This document shows, piece after piece, positions 1-12,010 of a DNA stretch of 64,000 nt. Source of the stretch: Panax quinquefolius (Eukaryota; Streptophyta; Magnoliopsida; Apiales; Araliaceae); contig CM035160.1 in the NCBI GenBank assembly GCA_020205615.1, positions 2,474,937-2,538,936 of the forward strand, given 5' to 3'. Below the pieces are notes generated by a model. It did no database searches. It was not told where the DNA came from and saw only the letters and a list, made by a program, of their open reading frames with translations. The position numbers and the translations under genes are program-made. Positions within the stretch are counted from its first letter, which is position 1. Each line of letters begins with the position of its first letter.

Positions 1-960
1 TACCTCGAAAGAATCGATTACTTGAGGAAAGAATTAGATGATCTTGAATGAAGCATCTTGTGAACAATTGATATAAAGCTCTAAATACTCATCTGTTCGA
101 TAATATAGAGAGAGAAGAAAACTTTGTTTACGGTGTGATTTTCAATTCTAACTACTATTTATAGGAAAATGTTAATAAATGACTTATTTTGCTACATGGC
201 TACTACTACATTAATTGCCATTTGAAATAAAATTCAGCACATTTCTTCACCAACCTAAGTGGGGCCCATAATTCTAGAATTTTCACAAAATCAATTATAA
301 ACCTAATTTCGAATCGGACCTCTTAAAATTCACAGCAAATCATTAAATGCATTTTAACGGTTCAAAATTTGTGGACATATACTCAACATATATATAACAT
401 ACCAAAATTACCACAATCCAACGGTCGGATTAAAAATTATAACCCACTTATATATCTAAACCAATTTAATTTTTAATACCTCGATAGATTAAAATCTTGA
501 TAAAACACCTTAATTTCTTCATTAATAACCACATAAATAAATCCATCATTTATATTACATAAAATAAATATTTCTTTATCATATAGATCGATAATTAATT
601 ATTCTAAATAATATTACGAATCAATTTAATCAATAATGGGTTTCGAGGAAACTTTCAGATAGGATCTCTTCTTGGTAGCGATTAGGTGACAAACCTCTCC
701 TTCAACTTTCTAGACATTGCGATAATGTTATCTAATAATATATTAATATGAATTATTGATGCGATAATGGAAAATCTTTGTGCGATGTGATTATTGAACA
801 ATAATATAAAATATCGTAATTATTGAATCGATAAAATAAATAACTCTGAAAAATTGAAAGTAGTGTTAAGGATCGATAATTGACAATCAATATAATTGAC
901 TGTCTTTAATAGGCATCGATTTCTTTGCTGAATATTCAAATAAATATTTTAGTTTTTCAA
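1..960 (-). repeat. Partial 3' LTR of el1 (family A), cut by the window edge
   Basis: On the minus strand this matches the middle of the family-A LTR: the run around ATTATTAGATAACATTAT (about 725-745) and the segment ending in TTTTCCTATAAATAGTAG (about 155-175) recur in the other family-A copies. The first roughly 380 bases of the LTR, including TGTAAGACCCC, are missing or rearranged near 900-960, so the right boundary is approximate. Confidence 0.7.
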
Positions 961-2180
961 TTATGGTTTTAAGCTTTAACTTATGTTATTATTGGCAGTG
1001 AAAGCGTTATGAACACAGCGTCGTTCTTGGTGATAAAAGCAAGTCTATAGGCCACAGTTCCTATTCGATCGAGAATTTCAAATGGATTAATAAATCGAAG
1101 GTTTGAGCTTTCCTCCTCACGATTCTCGCTTTTAAAATAATGACTTCTTGCACCTCCTTCTTCAAATTCATCAGCTCCGATTGTGTGGCTTGAGCAAACT
1201 TTAACTTTATCGATTAAAGTCGATTATACTCATTATATCATCACGTACTCGTTATCTTATCTAACAACTTTCATTTGAGCCTGAGTGACATACGAATAGA
1301 GAAAATTTATGAGAAATGAGATCTTGGCGTATGTCGGGTTTCAAACCTCTCGAGAATCATCCGCGTCATCGTTCCTCATTCTCCACCAAATGAGGTCTGA
1401 GCACAGATAACTCCATGAACTTACCTACCGTCTTTGGGACAAAGTCGTGTTATTACCTTTCTAGTCAATAAACTCCACTTCCTTCGTATAGCCCGAATAC
1501 TTTCGGGAAGTACTTGTCATTGAACTGTTCTAAAGCGTCTCCCGTGACATCTTTGAATGTTGGATGGAGTGGTTCGCAATTCCCTGATGTCACCAGCCTC
1601 GCTTACGGAACATAAAGGTGGCGAATGGAACTTTCTGTTTCTCCGTACATCCCAAGACATCGAATATCTTGGTAATTTGTTTAACCCACGTCTCACTTTA
1701 ATCGGATCAGAAGCTTTCCTGAGTCTGGTGGTCCCTGACTCTTTGAAGCGCCGGCTTGTTTGTGACCACCCGTGAATTCTTATCATTTCTCGTGTATTTT
1801 GAACACGAGTCTCCTTCATGCGATTTTGCAAGAAGCTACTGCAAAAGCTTCTAAACATCCCCTCGTTCATCATCTGCTTTCGATTGGTATTGTTCACGGG
1901 AGGAACATTGCCGACTGTTGCGTTCTCCTCGTTGGTAAATCAGGACATCTCCACGGTCTCATTTACTCCATTGTTAATATTCTCGATCGACATTCTCAAT
2001 CATATCGCCATAAAACAAGGGTTAATTAAGGAAATCAATATATCACATAATATCCTATATATCTTGACTAACTAACAAATAAGCTTGGGTAGGACACACT
2101 TTGGCGAAGGATTTACTCGTCTCTCCCTCTAGTTCTATTCCCGATCTCCATGGAGATCATATCCCCAAGCTCGATACCAT
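960..2180 (-). pseudogene. Remnant gag and pol tail of el1
   Basis: Minus-strand remnants of a gag-pol polyprotein. Segment 1300-2000 is the reverse complement of the gag copy at 5000-5500; for example, the stretch reading GAGGTTTGAAACCCGACATA is shared. Gag then jumps at about 1250-1230 to the integrase N-terminal region, and again near 1090 to the region before the chromodomain, so roughly 4 kb of coding sequence is absent. Frameshifts break what remains; the longest open stretch is 126 codons (1517-1897). It cannot encode a functional protein. Confidence 0.75.
2163..2180 (-). other. Primer-binding site of el1
   Basis: Directly inside the 5' LTR, the minus strand reads ATGGTATCGAGCTTGGGG. 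This resembles the initiator-tRNA-Met primer site TGGTATCAGAGC common in plant Ty3/gypsy elements, but lacks the A of CAG. The B elements carry the same shorter form. Confidence 0.6.
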
Positions 2181-2739
2181 TGTGGCGACGCCCAAAATAG
2201 GTCCATTCCATCCAACCCATTCGAGAGTCGCCAAATACATGAAGATGAAACAACTACAACTTTATTATCACAACAATAAAAGCTGTGAGTTTAAATATAA
2301 TATTGTCTTGAAGCACAATATCCACATAAATAAATCCCCATCATATTTATTGATACATCATTTTACAAAAATGGTGAGGACTACTAAACAACTCTCTCAG
2401 AACCTTGATCCATACCCCTAATTAGTCTTACCATTACATTCTCGCCTCCGAGAAGAAAAATGGAACAACAAGGAAAAGGGTGAATTTCAACTAGCCAGGT
2501 AAAGAATGTTATGACTAAGATAATATACAACAAATTATCGTTAGTCTCCAACAGGGAAAAATCGATAGAATACAATAGGCAACAAGTTTCGGATCAATAT
2601 TCGCAATGAAATAATAATTCATAGAAGAGTTACATAGAGAATGAAATCTACTATAATCTATGAATTTAACGATCCATCATCAATATTTTATCCCCAGTAA
2701 CATCAATCGATATTCATCTCAAATCAAATATTCATCTTT

Positions 2740-3065
2740 ACTATCAGCCAAAGATATTCATCAATCGGTCGTGTTTCATCTCAACACTGCTCATCTTTGC
2801 ACTAAAGGCCAAAGATATTCATGATCGGTCATATTCATTTAAACACATGTTCATCTTTGCACTAAAGGCCAAAGATATTCATCGATCGGTCATGTTCATT
2901 TAAACACTGTGCTCATCTGACTACAAAGCCAAAGATATTCTTCGAAATCATTCATCTTTGACTATCTGCCAAAGATATTCTTCAGAAATCATTCTGTCTT
3001 TGACCTTCTGGCCAAAGATATTCTTTAAAAATCATTCATCTTTGCACTACTGGCCAAAGATATTC
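2740..3065 (-). repeat. Tandem ~60-bp minisatellite in the LTR-A leader
   Basis: About five degenerate units containing GGCCAAAGATATTC followed by CATCTTTGCACTA. Adjacent units bring ATCTTTG and CAAAGAT together with about 10 bases between them (for example near 2852-2876), so each junction can fold into a 7-bp hairpin. Matching arrays occur at about 10575-10770 and 16590-16770 in the other family-A LTRs. The array lies downstream of the TATA box, so it would be transcribed. Confidence 0.85.
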
Positions 3066-3394
3066 AATACTATCATCATTTAAGACCGAGGATGATGAAA
3101 ATACTTTTAAAGAAACGAATCGGTGAAACAAAATGACAAATATTATGGATTCGTACTTTAAACAATCCAGTCAAAAATACTTCATAAATAATCATAGTGA
3201 AGTAAAATTCAAGAATGATCAAAACATGGATACAATCAAAGCTAGTATCCGAATAGATGTTTTTGTATTTAAAAGAAAATTTTCATTTTTCTGAATGAAT
3301 CTTGCGTGTTAGATTGAATAGTGCCAAGATACGTGAATAAGAACTCAGACACCAAAAGATAGAAATTCCACAAAAAAACATTTTCACGCTTCAT

Positions 3395-3490
3395 GAATAG
3401 TACTCGTGAATAGTAACTCGTGAATAGTAACTTCGTGAATAGTAACTCATGAATAGTAGACTTCGTGAATAAGAAACTCATGAATAAGTA
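3395..3490 (-). repeat. Short tandem repeat, about 14 bp, in LTR A
   Basis: Repeats of GAATAGTAACTCGT with small variations. The same motif on the plus strand (GAGTTACTATTCAC) occurs at about 10148-10245 and 16180-16240, in the other two family-A LTRs. Confidence 0.85.
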
Positions 3491-4994
3491 ACTCCGACAT
3501 ATGAAAAAGTTCCAAATTTGATAAAAACTACCAACCAATATTTCAAAGATAATGATATTGAAGACTTAATATCATTTGAGAAGAAAATAACATCCCTTAC
3601 CTCGAAGAATCAAGATTTCGGAGGAAAAGTCGGAAGTGATCTTTGAATGAAACTTATCTTTGAGCAATGAACTCTCAAAAAAGTATCTAAATACTCACAA
3701 AATCGCTCAATAATATAGAGAGAAGAGAGAAAACTTTGTTTACGGTGTGATTTTCAATTCTAACTTAGCCTCATTTATAGGAAAATGTTAGCCGTACCAA
3801 GCAGGACTTGACTGTTACGATGGCTTTACCGCTACTTCTGTGCCACCCACCACATTTGAAATAAAATTCAGACACATTTTTCACCAACCACAAGTGGGGC
3901 CCATTCAATTCTAGAATTTTCCACCAAAATCAATTATAACCCTAATTTTCGAATCGAGACACCTCTTAAAATTCACAACAAATCATTCGTGCATTTTTAA
4001 CAGTTCAAAATTTGTGGACATATACTCAACTTATGTATGTATAACATACCCAAAATTACCACAATCCAACGGTCGGATTAAAAATTATAACCCCATGATA
4101 TATCTCAAAACCCCGATTTGATTTTTAATACCTCCAATCAGATAAAATAATCGATAAAACACCTCAACATTAATTCCTTCATTAATAACCACATAAATAA
4201 ATCCATCATTTATATTCATATAAAATAAATATTTCCTTATCATATGAATCAATAATTAATTATTCACAAATAATATTACGAGAATCACATTTATAATAAC
4301 CAGTACATTTCTCAGGAAAGGGGGCTTTCAATAAGGATCTCTCTCTACTTGGTAGCGCACAATTAGGTGACCAAACCTCTCCTTGGATGCGAACTTTTCA
4401 GACATTGCCAATAATGTTATCTAATAATATTATTCAAATAATATGAATTATTGATCGATAATCGGGAAATCTTGTGCGATGACAATTATTGAACAACAAT
4501 AATATAAAATATCAACGCATGACAATTATTGAATCAATAAAATAAAATAACTCTTTGTGAAAATTATTGGTAGTGCCTTTCACGTAAGGATCAATAATTC
4601 AACAATCGCATGCGTCTGGTGTCTACTCTTTGTGCGACCACAGCCAGACATCGTATTTTAACCACCAGGGTATTCCAATGATCTTAATTACAGAATAACT
4701 ACGCTAGTTATTTTTAACCAACTTATATTTATCGTTTTCTTCATCCAATCGCTCACTATGGGGGGCCCACATGGGTTGTCTTGGTAAATACGAATATTCC
4801 ACAAACGAAGACGAATATTCTACGACCAAACGAATATTCCCTAAACAAAATGAATATTTTATAACCACTTGCTTATTTTGAAATATTTGCGTATTTAACC
4901 CTTCTACTATCCACATTAATCAAATCAACCCTTACTATTTCAAAATAATAAATAAAGGAAATTCCTTTTTATTTAAAAAATTTGGGGTCTTACA

Positions 4995-7900
4995 AGCGAT
5001 TCAAAGAGTTGGGACCACTGAATTGGGGGGAAGCGGATCCGATTAAAGCGGAGGCGTGGGTCAAACAAATTACCAAGATATTCGATGTCTTGGGATGCGG
5101 AGGAACAGAAAGTTCTATTCGCCACATTTATGTTTCATGGCGAGGTGATTCTTGGTGGGAATCGTGAAGCGTACCCATCCAATTTGCTTTTCGGCGTATG
5201 TCGTGGGAGACGTTTGAGAAGCAGTTCAATGACAAGTACTTCCACGAAAGTATTCGGCCGTATATGAAGGAAGTGGAGTTTATTAGACTAGAAAGAGAAT
5301 AACATGGCGGTGTCCCAAGACGAGGCTGAAGTTCAGCGGAGTTATCGAGTTTGCACCTCATTTGGTGGAGAATGAGGAACGTATTATGACGCGGATGTTT
5401 ACGAGAGGTTTGAAACCCGACATACGTCGATATCTCATTTCTCATAAATTTTCTCTCTATTCGAGATGTTGTCAGCAGGCTCAGTTGTTAGAAAGCGAGA
5501 TAACGAGTACGTTCAACCGAGGGGACCATAACCGAGGATCATACCAGAAGATAGCGATCATCGAATAACGATAACGGCGGAGAAAGAAGAATCTGACAAA
5601 GGCGGTAAGAACTACGGTGGTAATCGTGGCCATGAAAATAGAAGAAGCGAGTCGGGAGGAGATTTTAAAAAGGAGATTCAACAACGACCGTGTGAAGGCG
5701 TCGGCGCAAGAAGAACTAGTTTTAAGGGAGGAGAAGCGACCACCGGTTTATATGCTACAAATGAGAAAAGAGGACATATCGATCAAAGCGCCCCACAACA
5801 GTTCAAGGTATGCTATGTGGAAAGGAAGGACATATCGCTCGAGATTATGCGAGAGTGAAACCTAGTTCAATGGGACGGTGATTCAAAAGATCGGCCCCGG
5901 AAAAGTCAAAGTCAACAATTAGGAAGAAGCGTTTTTGTCGTGGCCAGGTCAAAATCAAGAGAACGAACGAAGTTAAGGGTTAGTCAATTATAAATTCTTG
6001 CGATATATACCTTACTAGATATATGGTTCTACCCATTCTTTTATCTCTCTTACTTTGCATTTCAACGTTTAAACTTGACTCTAGGAGAAATTAGACTTTG
6101 ACCTATCTGTGGAAACTCCGTTAGGAGAAACTTTCATCACATCCATTGTTTATAAATCTTGCTTGATTCAGTTGGCACTATCACATTACCGTTAACCTTA
6201 TTTCTATAGAGATATTTGCTTTTGATGTGATTTTAAGGTTAACTACTCATCATGCCAAATTGATTGCTTTTGTAAGGTTGTTAGTTTTCATATTCTAAGC
6301 AACTTTGTTAATCGAATTCAAACAATCAAACCATTGTAATCAAACATTTTCATATCAAGCCATGAAGTCATTCGTTTATTACGGATGTCAAGTTTTCTTA
6401 GTCCGTGTTATGGATTTGAATAAAGACACGTCGATTTGAATAATATTCTGTTGTTATTGATTTTTTTCTGACGTATTTCTGAAGAATTTCTTGGCTTACT
6501 CCTGGCTTCGATATTAAATTTTGTATCGACTTCAACCCCAGACAAAACTCATTTCTAAAATCTCATATCGAATGGCTCTATTGAACTCAGGAGTTAAAAA
6601 TTCAACTATAAATTTGGTACTGAGCCTTTATCTTGTGACTTCCTTTGTGGAATTCACCTAAGCGGACTCTCTCTGTAGGGACGTCATATTCGATGCGATA
6701 GTAAAGCGATAGGTGTCATGACGTCTTATCCAAGATTGGGATATGAGTCGCGATTGAGAGCAACCTAAGTCGAATCGAAATACGTAGCTTTCACAAGCTT
6801 AGTTGGTTATTATCGGAGATTCGTTGAAGGATATTCTTGAATCGCTATTCCATTAACTTAGCGGTGACTCGAAAAGATACAAAATTGTATGGGGCGAGGA
6901 ATGCGAGAAGATTTTCCAAGAGCTCAAGAGGCGACTCATTTGGCACATATTCTAACCATATCATCTTGGAAAAGTTTAACGTGGTAGGCTGACGCGTTGA
7001 GTAAAAAGATCATATCTTGAGAACGAAGTGCGATGATGTCAAGTATATCGCGTAGAGCCAACTTTAATAGAAAAAGTTAAGATTGCTCAAGCCCACCGAG
7101 CCGGAGTTGATGCGTATGAAGAAGAAATCTGAAGGAGCTATTCTTAAGCGAGAATTGATACTTGAGTCCACTCTAGACTTTGTGTTTCTAACGACTACGA
7201 TTTGAAGTACAAGATTATGATGGAGGCACACAATCGCCATTTGCAATCCATCTGGAAGTACTAAATGTATCGTGATCTTGACATACATTTTGGTGGAACA
7301 ATATGAAGAGAGAGATTGCAAAGTTTATCTCGATGTGTTTAACTTGCCGGCGTGTAAAGCGGAGCATCTTGTACTAAGGGTCCGTTGCAACCACTTGAGA
7401 TTAGGAATGGAAGTGGGGAACACATTACTATGGATTTCATTACGGGTCTTCTGCGGTTTCTCAAGGCATAGATGCGATTTGGGTTATTGTTGATAGATTA
7501 ACCAAGTCTACTCATTTCTTACCGAAACGAGAGACTTATTCCTTGAACGTCTTTCTCGTATATGACGTAAATGAGATTGTGAGATTACATGGCATGCCGG
7601 TATCCATAGTTTTAGATCGTGACCCAAGATTCACTTCATGATTTTGGGTTAGTTTGTAGAAAAGCTATGGGCACGCAATTTACGATTGATTTAGCATACC
7701 ATCCTCAAACGGATGGGCAATCGAAAAGGACTACTCAAACTCTTGAAGATATATTAAAACTACGTGTCCTAGATTTCAAAGGAAGTTGGGATAAGTACTT
7801 GCCATTGGTGGAATTCTCATACAACAATAGTTATTAAACAAATATAGGCATGGTTCCATTGAAGCATTATATGGATGAAAATGTCGTTCCCCGATATGTT

Positions 7901-8515
7901 GGGATGAGGTGGGTGAAGCAACATTGTTGGGACCCGAGTTAAGACGTACGTATGACTAATGATTCGACAACGTATACAAGCGGCACAAGATCGACAAAAA
8001 GAGTTATGCGAATCTTCATCGAAAGGATGTGGAATTTAGTGTAGGGGATCATGTATTGTTATGAGTTGCTCCGTGGAAGGAGTTACAAGATTTGGGAAGA
8101 GAGGAAAGCTCGATCCACGATTTATCGGACCATTTCAAATTCTTGGCCGAGTAGGAAATGTAGCTTTATAGACTTGCGTTACCTCTCGAGTATGTCTCGT
8201 GTTCATAATGTGTTTCACATATCGTGCTTCGTAAATATGTGAAAGACCGAACCACGTTATTGAAGTTAGTAACCAGGACGAGATAATAGAAGACTTAACG
8301 TATGAGGAGGTACTGTCAAGATTTTGGATAGGAAGGGCGTGTCCTACGCCAAGAAAGGTTATACCACAAGTTAAAGTTTTGTGGAGGAATCATGCTTTAT
8401 AGAAATGACCTGGGAATTGGAAAGCGAAAATGAAAGCGAGGTATCCTCACCTTTTCAAAACACAGAATACGTCACGTCAATTTCGAGGACGAAATTTCAT
8501 AAGGAGAGGAGAGGT
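4995..8515 (+). pseudogene. Decayed gag-pol of el2
   Basis: Order of recognisable parts: gag (4995 to about 5950, with FKELGPLNWGEADPIKAEAW early on); protease-like sequence around GATATATGGTTCTACCCATT near 6016; reverse transcriptase N-terminal remnant (about 6470-6600); RT thumb remnant (about 6790-6860); a join into the end of RNase H (about 6960-7010); integrase with the HHCC region and core (about 7200-7840, including YHPQTDGQSKRTTQTLED); and a chromodomain-like tail (about 8290-8490). The RT core and most of RNase H are deleted. Frameshifts and stops occur throughout. It ends in the polypurine tract AAGGAGAGGAGAGGT just before the 3' LTR. Confidence 0.85.
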
Positions 8516-9857
8516 TGTAAGACCAAAAATTTTTAAATAAAAGGAATTTCCTTTATTTTGAAATAGTAAGGGTTGATTTGATTAATGTGGATAGTTAAGG
8601 GTTAAATCATAAATATTTCAAAATAAGCAAGTGGTTATAAAATATTCATTGTATTCGGGAATATTCGTTTGGTGGTGGAATATTAAATCTTTGTCGGGGA
8701 ATATTAAATGCGACTACAGCCTTGACCGTATGTATGGGCCCCATGTAAAGCGATTGGATGAAGAAAACGACAAATATAAGTTGTTTTTAAATAACTGGCG
8801 TAGTTGTTATTCAATTATCTTGTTAGAATACCGGTGGTTAAAAACACACTAATACTGGCGTTGTTCAAGCGATGTAGCATGCCATGTATTGCACCAATTA
8901 TTGATTCTTACGTGAAGAAGGCTTTACTCAATAATGGTTACGATAATTCTTATTCGATATTTTATTGAGTTAATAATTCTTTGCGTTGATATTTAATATT
9001 CTTTGTTGTTTTGATAATTGTCATTACACAATTATCTTTCATTATCGAAGCAATAATTCATATTATCGAATAATATTATTAGATAACATTATTGGCAATG
9101 TCTAGAAAGTTACATACAAGGAGAGGTTTGGTCATCTAATCTTGGCGCGAAGAAGAAATTCTTATTGGAAAGCCCCCTCTTTCTAACCAGGGCTATACGG
9201 TTATCGATATTGTGATTACTGTAATATTATTTATGAATAATTAATTATTGATTCATATGATGAGAAAATATTGATTTTATGTGGATATAGATGAGAAAAT
9301 TTTTATAGTGACAATTGTTGAAAATTAATATTTTATCTTTTTACGATAAAATAATTCATTTAAATATATTATTTTAATAATATATTAACGGTGATATTTT
9401 ACTGATGAATGTGGGATATATGAGTATATGAGGAGGAAGAGTATTTTGTGGCATTAAATGTTTAACACATGTTTTGTGTGTTGGTGGACAATTATCGGAT
9501 AGAAATTTGATTATAGCACAGTAAAATCGCTTCGTTTGTGGATTTGATTCGATTTTGTTTGGAATTTGGAAAAACTTTCTTCCGCAAAGTTGTAGAGAAT
9601 TGAATTTCCTATAAAAACTAGCGAGATTCGAATTTTTCGATGAAAGGGCTATTTATTATGAATTATTGAAGTAGAAGCTCAAATAATTGATTTTGGGAGT
9701 TTAAATTATTTTTGTTAAGAAAAACGTTTTTTGTATTTTTTGGACATCATTAACATGTGTGTGGTCAGTATTTTTGACCAAAAGGTGGGCTAAGGAAAAT
9801 TTGTATAATTATATTAATATTATATTAAATTTTCGCTTTGGTGTTCTAAGCATTTTC

Positions 9858-9867
9858 CTATAAATAG
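9858..9867 (+). promoter_or_regulatory. TATA box of LTR A (el2)
   Basis: CTATAAATAG within a stretch conserved in all family-A LTRs and followed by GAATTGAAAATCACACCGT. Its position inside the LTR fits the U3/R border of a plant LTR promoter. The start site itself is inferred. Confidence 0.7.
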
Positions 9868-10574
9868 GGTCTTGGGTTAGAATTGAAAATCACACCGTAA
9901 AGCTGAAGTTTTCTCTATTTCTCTCGATATTTTGAAAGCGTATTCTTGTGAGTATTTTGAGTATACTTTGAGTATTGCTAGAGCGGTGCAGTAAGTTCCT
10001 TGACTATATACGTATTTTTAGCTAGAAGTCTTGATCTTTCGAGGTAAGGGATATTATTTTTTTTCGTAATGATATTATTTCTTCAATATCATTATCTTTG
10101 AAATGTTGATCTGAAGTTTTTATCAAATTTGGAACTTTTTATGTCGGAGTTACTATTCACGGGTTCTTATTCATGAGTTCTTATTCACGAGTTACTTATT
10201 CATGAGTTCTTATTCACGAGTTACTATTCACGAGTACTATTCAGCCATGAAGCGTGAAGATGTTTTTGTGGAATTTCTATCTTTTGGTGTTTGAGTTATT
10301 ATTCACGATACTCAAGACTATTCACGATATACTCTGATCTATTCAATTTAAAAATAAAATTTCTTCTTTTCGTCAAAACATCTATTACGGATACTAACTT
10401 CGATTGTATCCATGTTTTGATCATTCTTGAATTTTACACCACTATGATTATTTTTGAGGTATTTTTGGACGTGGATAAAACCAAGTACGAATCCTTAATC
10501 CTTAATCCTTGTCATTTTGTTTCCTTTGGATTCGTTTCTTAAAAATATTTTCATCATCCTCGGTCTTAAATGAT

Positions 10575-10775
10575 GATATTATTGAATATCTTTGGCCCGT
10601 AGTAAAGATGAATGATTTCTGAAGAATATCTTTGGGCCTGTAGTGTAAAAGATGAGCAGGTGTTGAGATGAACATGACCGATTGATTAATATCTTTGGCT
10701 TTGTAGTGCAAAGATGAAGCAGTGTTTAAATGAACATGACTAATGATGAATATCTTTGCCTGTAGCAAAAGATGA
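10575..10775 (+). repeat. Tandem ~60-bp hairpin array in LTR A (el2)
   Basis: Units of the form AATATCTTTGGCC, a short AGTAGTGCA-like core, then AAAGATGA. The array corresponds to 2740-3065 in the opposite orientation and lies about 700 bases downstream of the TATA box. Confidence 0.8.
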
Positions 10776-11320
10776 ATATTTGATTCCGGATGCATATTGA
10801 TTGATGTTCTGGGGATAAAATATTGATAATGACTATTAAATTCATAGATTATAGTAGATTTCATTCTCTATGTAACTCTTCTATGAATTATTATTTCCAT
10901 TGCGAATATTGATCCGAAACTTGTTATACATTGTATTCTATCGATTTTTCCTGTTGAAGACTAACGATAATTTGTTGTATATTATCTTAGTCGTAATATT
11001 CTTTCTTCGGGCTAGTTGAGCTCACCCTTTTCCTTGTTGTTCCATTTTTCTTCTCGGGAGGCGAGAATGTAGCGAAGTCTTAGTGGGTATGGAATGAAGG
11101 TTACAGAGAGAGTTGTTTAGTAGTCCTCACCATTTTGTAAAATAATGTATCAATAAATGTGATGAGGATTTATTTGAGTATAGATATTGTCTGTAAGATA
11201 ATATCCGTATTTAAACTCACGATTTACTATTGTAATAATAAAGTTGTAGTTTGCTTCTTGTACCATGTATTTGGCGACTCGAGAATGGGTGTTGTGTATA
11301 CCTATTTTGGAGGCGTCACG

Positions 11321-12010
11321 ATTTTCCTACAACAACAGCTTATCAAGCAAGTATTGGCATGGCTCCATTCAAGCGTTGTATGGAAGAAAGTGTCGTTTCT
11401 CAAGATATCTTTGGGATGAGGTGGGTGAAGCAACGTTGTTGGGACCGGAGTTTAGTACGCATGACTCTGAGAAAAGATTCAAACGATCCAAACAACGTAT
11501 AAAAACCTCACAAAATCGATAAAAGAGTTATGTTGATCTTCATCGAAAGGACGTGGAATTCGATATAGGAGATCATGTGTTGTAAAGAGTCGCTTCCATG
11601 GAAAGGAGTTACAAGATTTGGAAAGAGAGGAAAACTTAATCCTTGATTCATCTGGTCCATTTTAATCCTCGATCGAGTAGGAATCGTGGCCTATAGACTC
11701 GCTTTTACCGCCAAATATGTCTCGTGTTCATAACGCTTTTTCACATATCCATGTTACGTAAATATGTGAAAGACCCGAACCATATTATTGAGTTAGAACC
11801 AGGACGAAATAAGCGGAAGATTTGACGTATGAAGAGGTTCCGTTTCTACGCTCCAAGGTTATACCTCAAGTCAAAGTTTTGTGGAGGAACCACGATGTTG
11901 AGGAAATGACTTGGGAGTTAGAATCAAATGAAATCAAGGTATCCTTACCTCTTCGACATACCAGAAGTCGTACCCTAATTTCGAGGCGAAATTTCATAAG
12001 AATGGGAGGT
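11321..12010 (+). pseudogene. Integrase C-terminus and chromodomain-like tail of old B
   Basis: The segment is collinear with 47450-48159 of B1, from the integrase motif around SYNNSLSSKYWHGSIQALYG through to KVLWRNHDVEEMTWELESNE near 11870-11930. Frameshifts separate the pieces. It ends in AAGAATGGGAGGT, the polypurine tract before the LTR. Confidence 0.8.

Larger units (their letters stand above)
1..4994 (-). mobile_element. Family-A chromovirus, internally deleted, minus strand (el1)
   Basis: A Ty3/gypsy element read right to left. It has a full 5' LTR (2181-4994), a primer-binding region just inside it, a decayed gag (about 2000-1280), a short stretch of pol tail (about 1230-960), and the start of a 3' LTR (1 to about 960) that runs off the left edge. 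Most of protease, reverse transcriptase, RNase H and integrase is missing. The right border TCTTACA at 4988-4994 abuts plus-strand gag of another family-A element, so el1 probably inserted into that gag. The left target duplication would lie outside the window. Assignment to family A rests on LTR sequence shared with 8516-11320 and 14525-17334. Confidence 0.85.
2181..4994 (-). repeat. 5' LTR of el1 (family A, 2814 bp)
   Basis: On the minus strand the LTR runs from TGTAAGACCCCAAA at 4994 to CCTATTTTGGGCGTCGCCACA at 2181, with TG...CA ends. The likely TATA box CTATAAATGA lies at about 3771-3780 on the minus strand. Transcription would run left through the short repeats (3390-3490) and the longer tandem array (about 2740-3065) before the PBS. 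Confidence 0.9.
4995..11320 (+). mobile_element. Family-A chromovirus, 5' part missing (el2)
   Basis: Internal region 4995-8515 followed by a full 3' LTR at 8516-11320. It begins abruptly inside gag at the el1 border, so its 5' LTR and gag start either lie beyond the left edge, separated by el1, or have been lost. The right border GGCGTCACG at 11312-11320 is followed at once by integrase-coding sequence of a B element, showing that el2 inserted into that B element. Confidence 0.85.
8516..11320 (+). repeat. 3' LTR of el2 (family A, 2805 bp)
   Basis: Starts TGTAAGACC and ends CTATTTTGGAGGCGTCACG; the usual last base A is G here. It contains CTATAAATAG at 9858-9867, the 14-bp repeats at about 10148-10245 and the ~60-bp array at about 10575-10770. 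Compared with el1 and el3 it has many substitutions and small indels but the same order of parts. Confidence 0.9.

Noticed and set aside
2740..3065. Regularly spaced ~60-bp repeats that could suggest a CRISPR array
   Set aside because: Units are degenerate and tandem with no unique spacers, they lie inside a plant LTR, and no cas-like gene is present.
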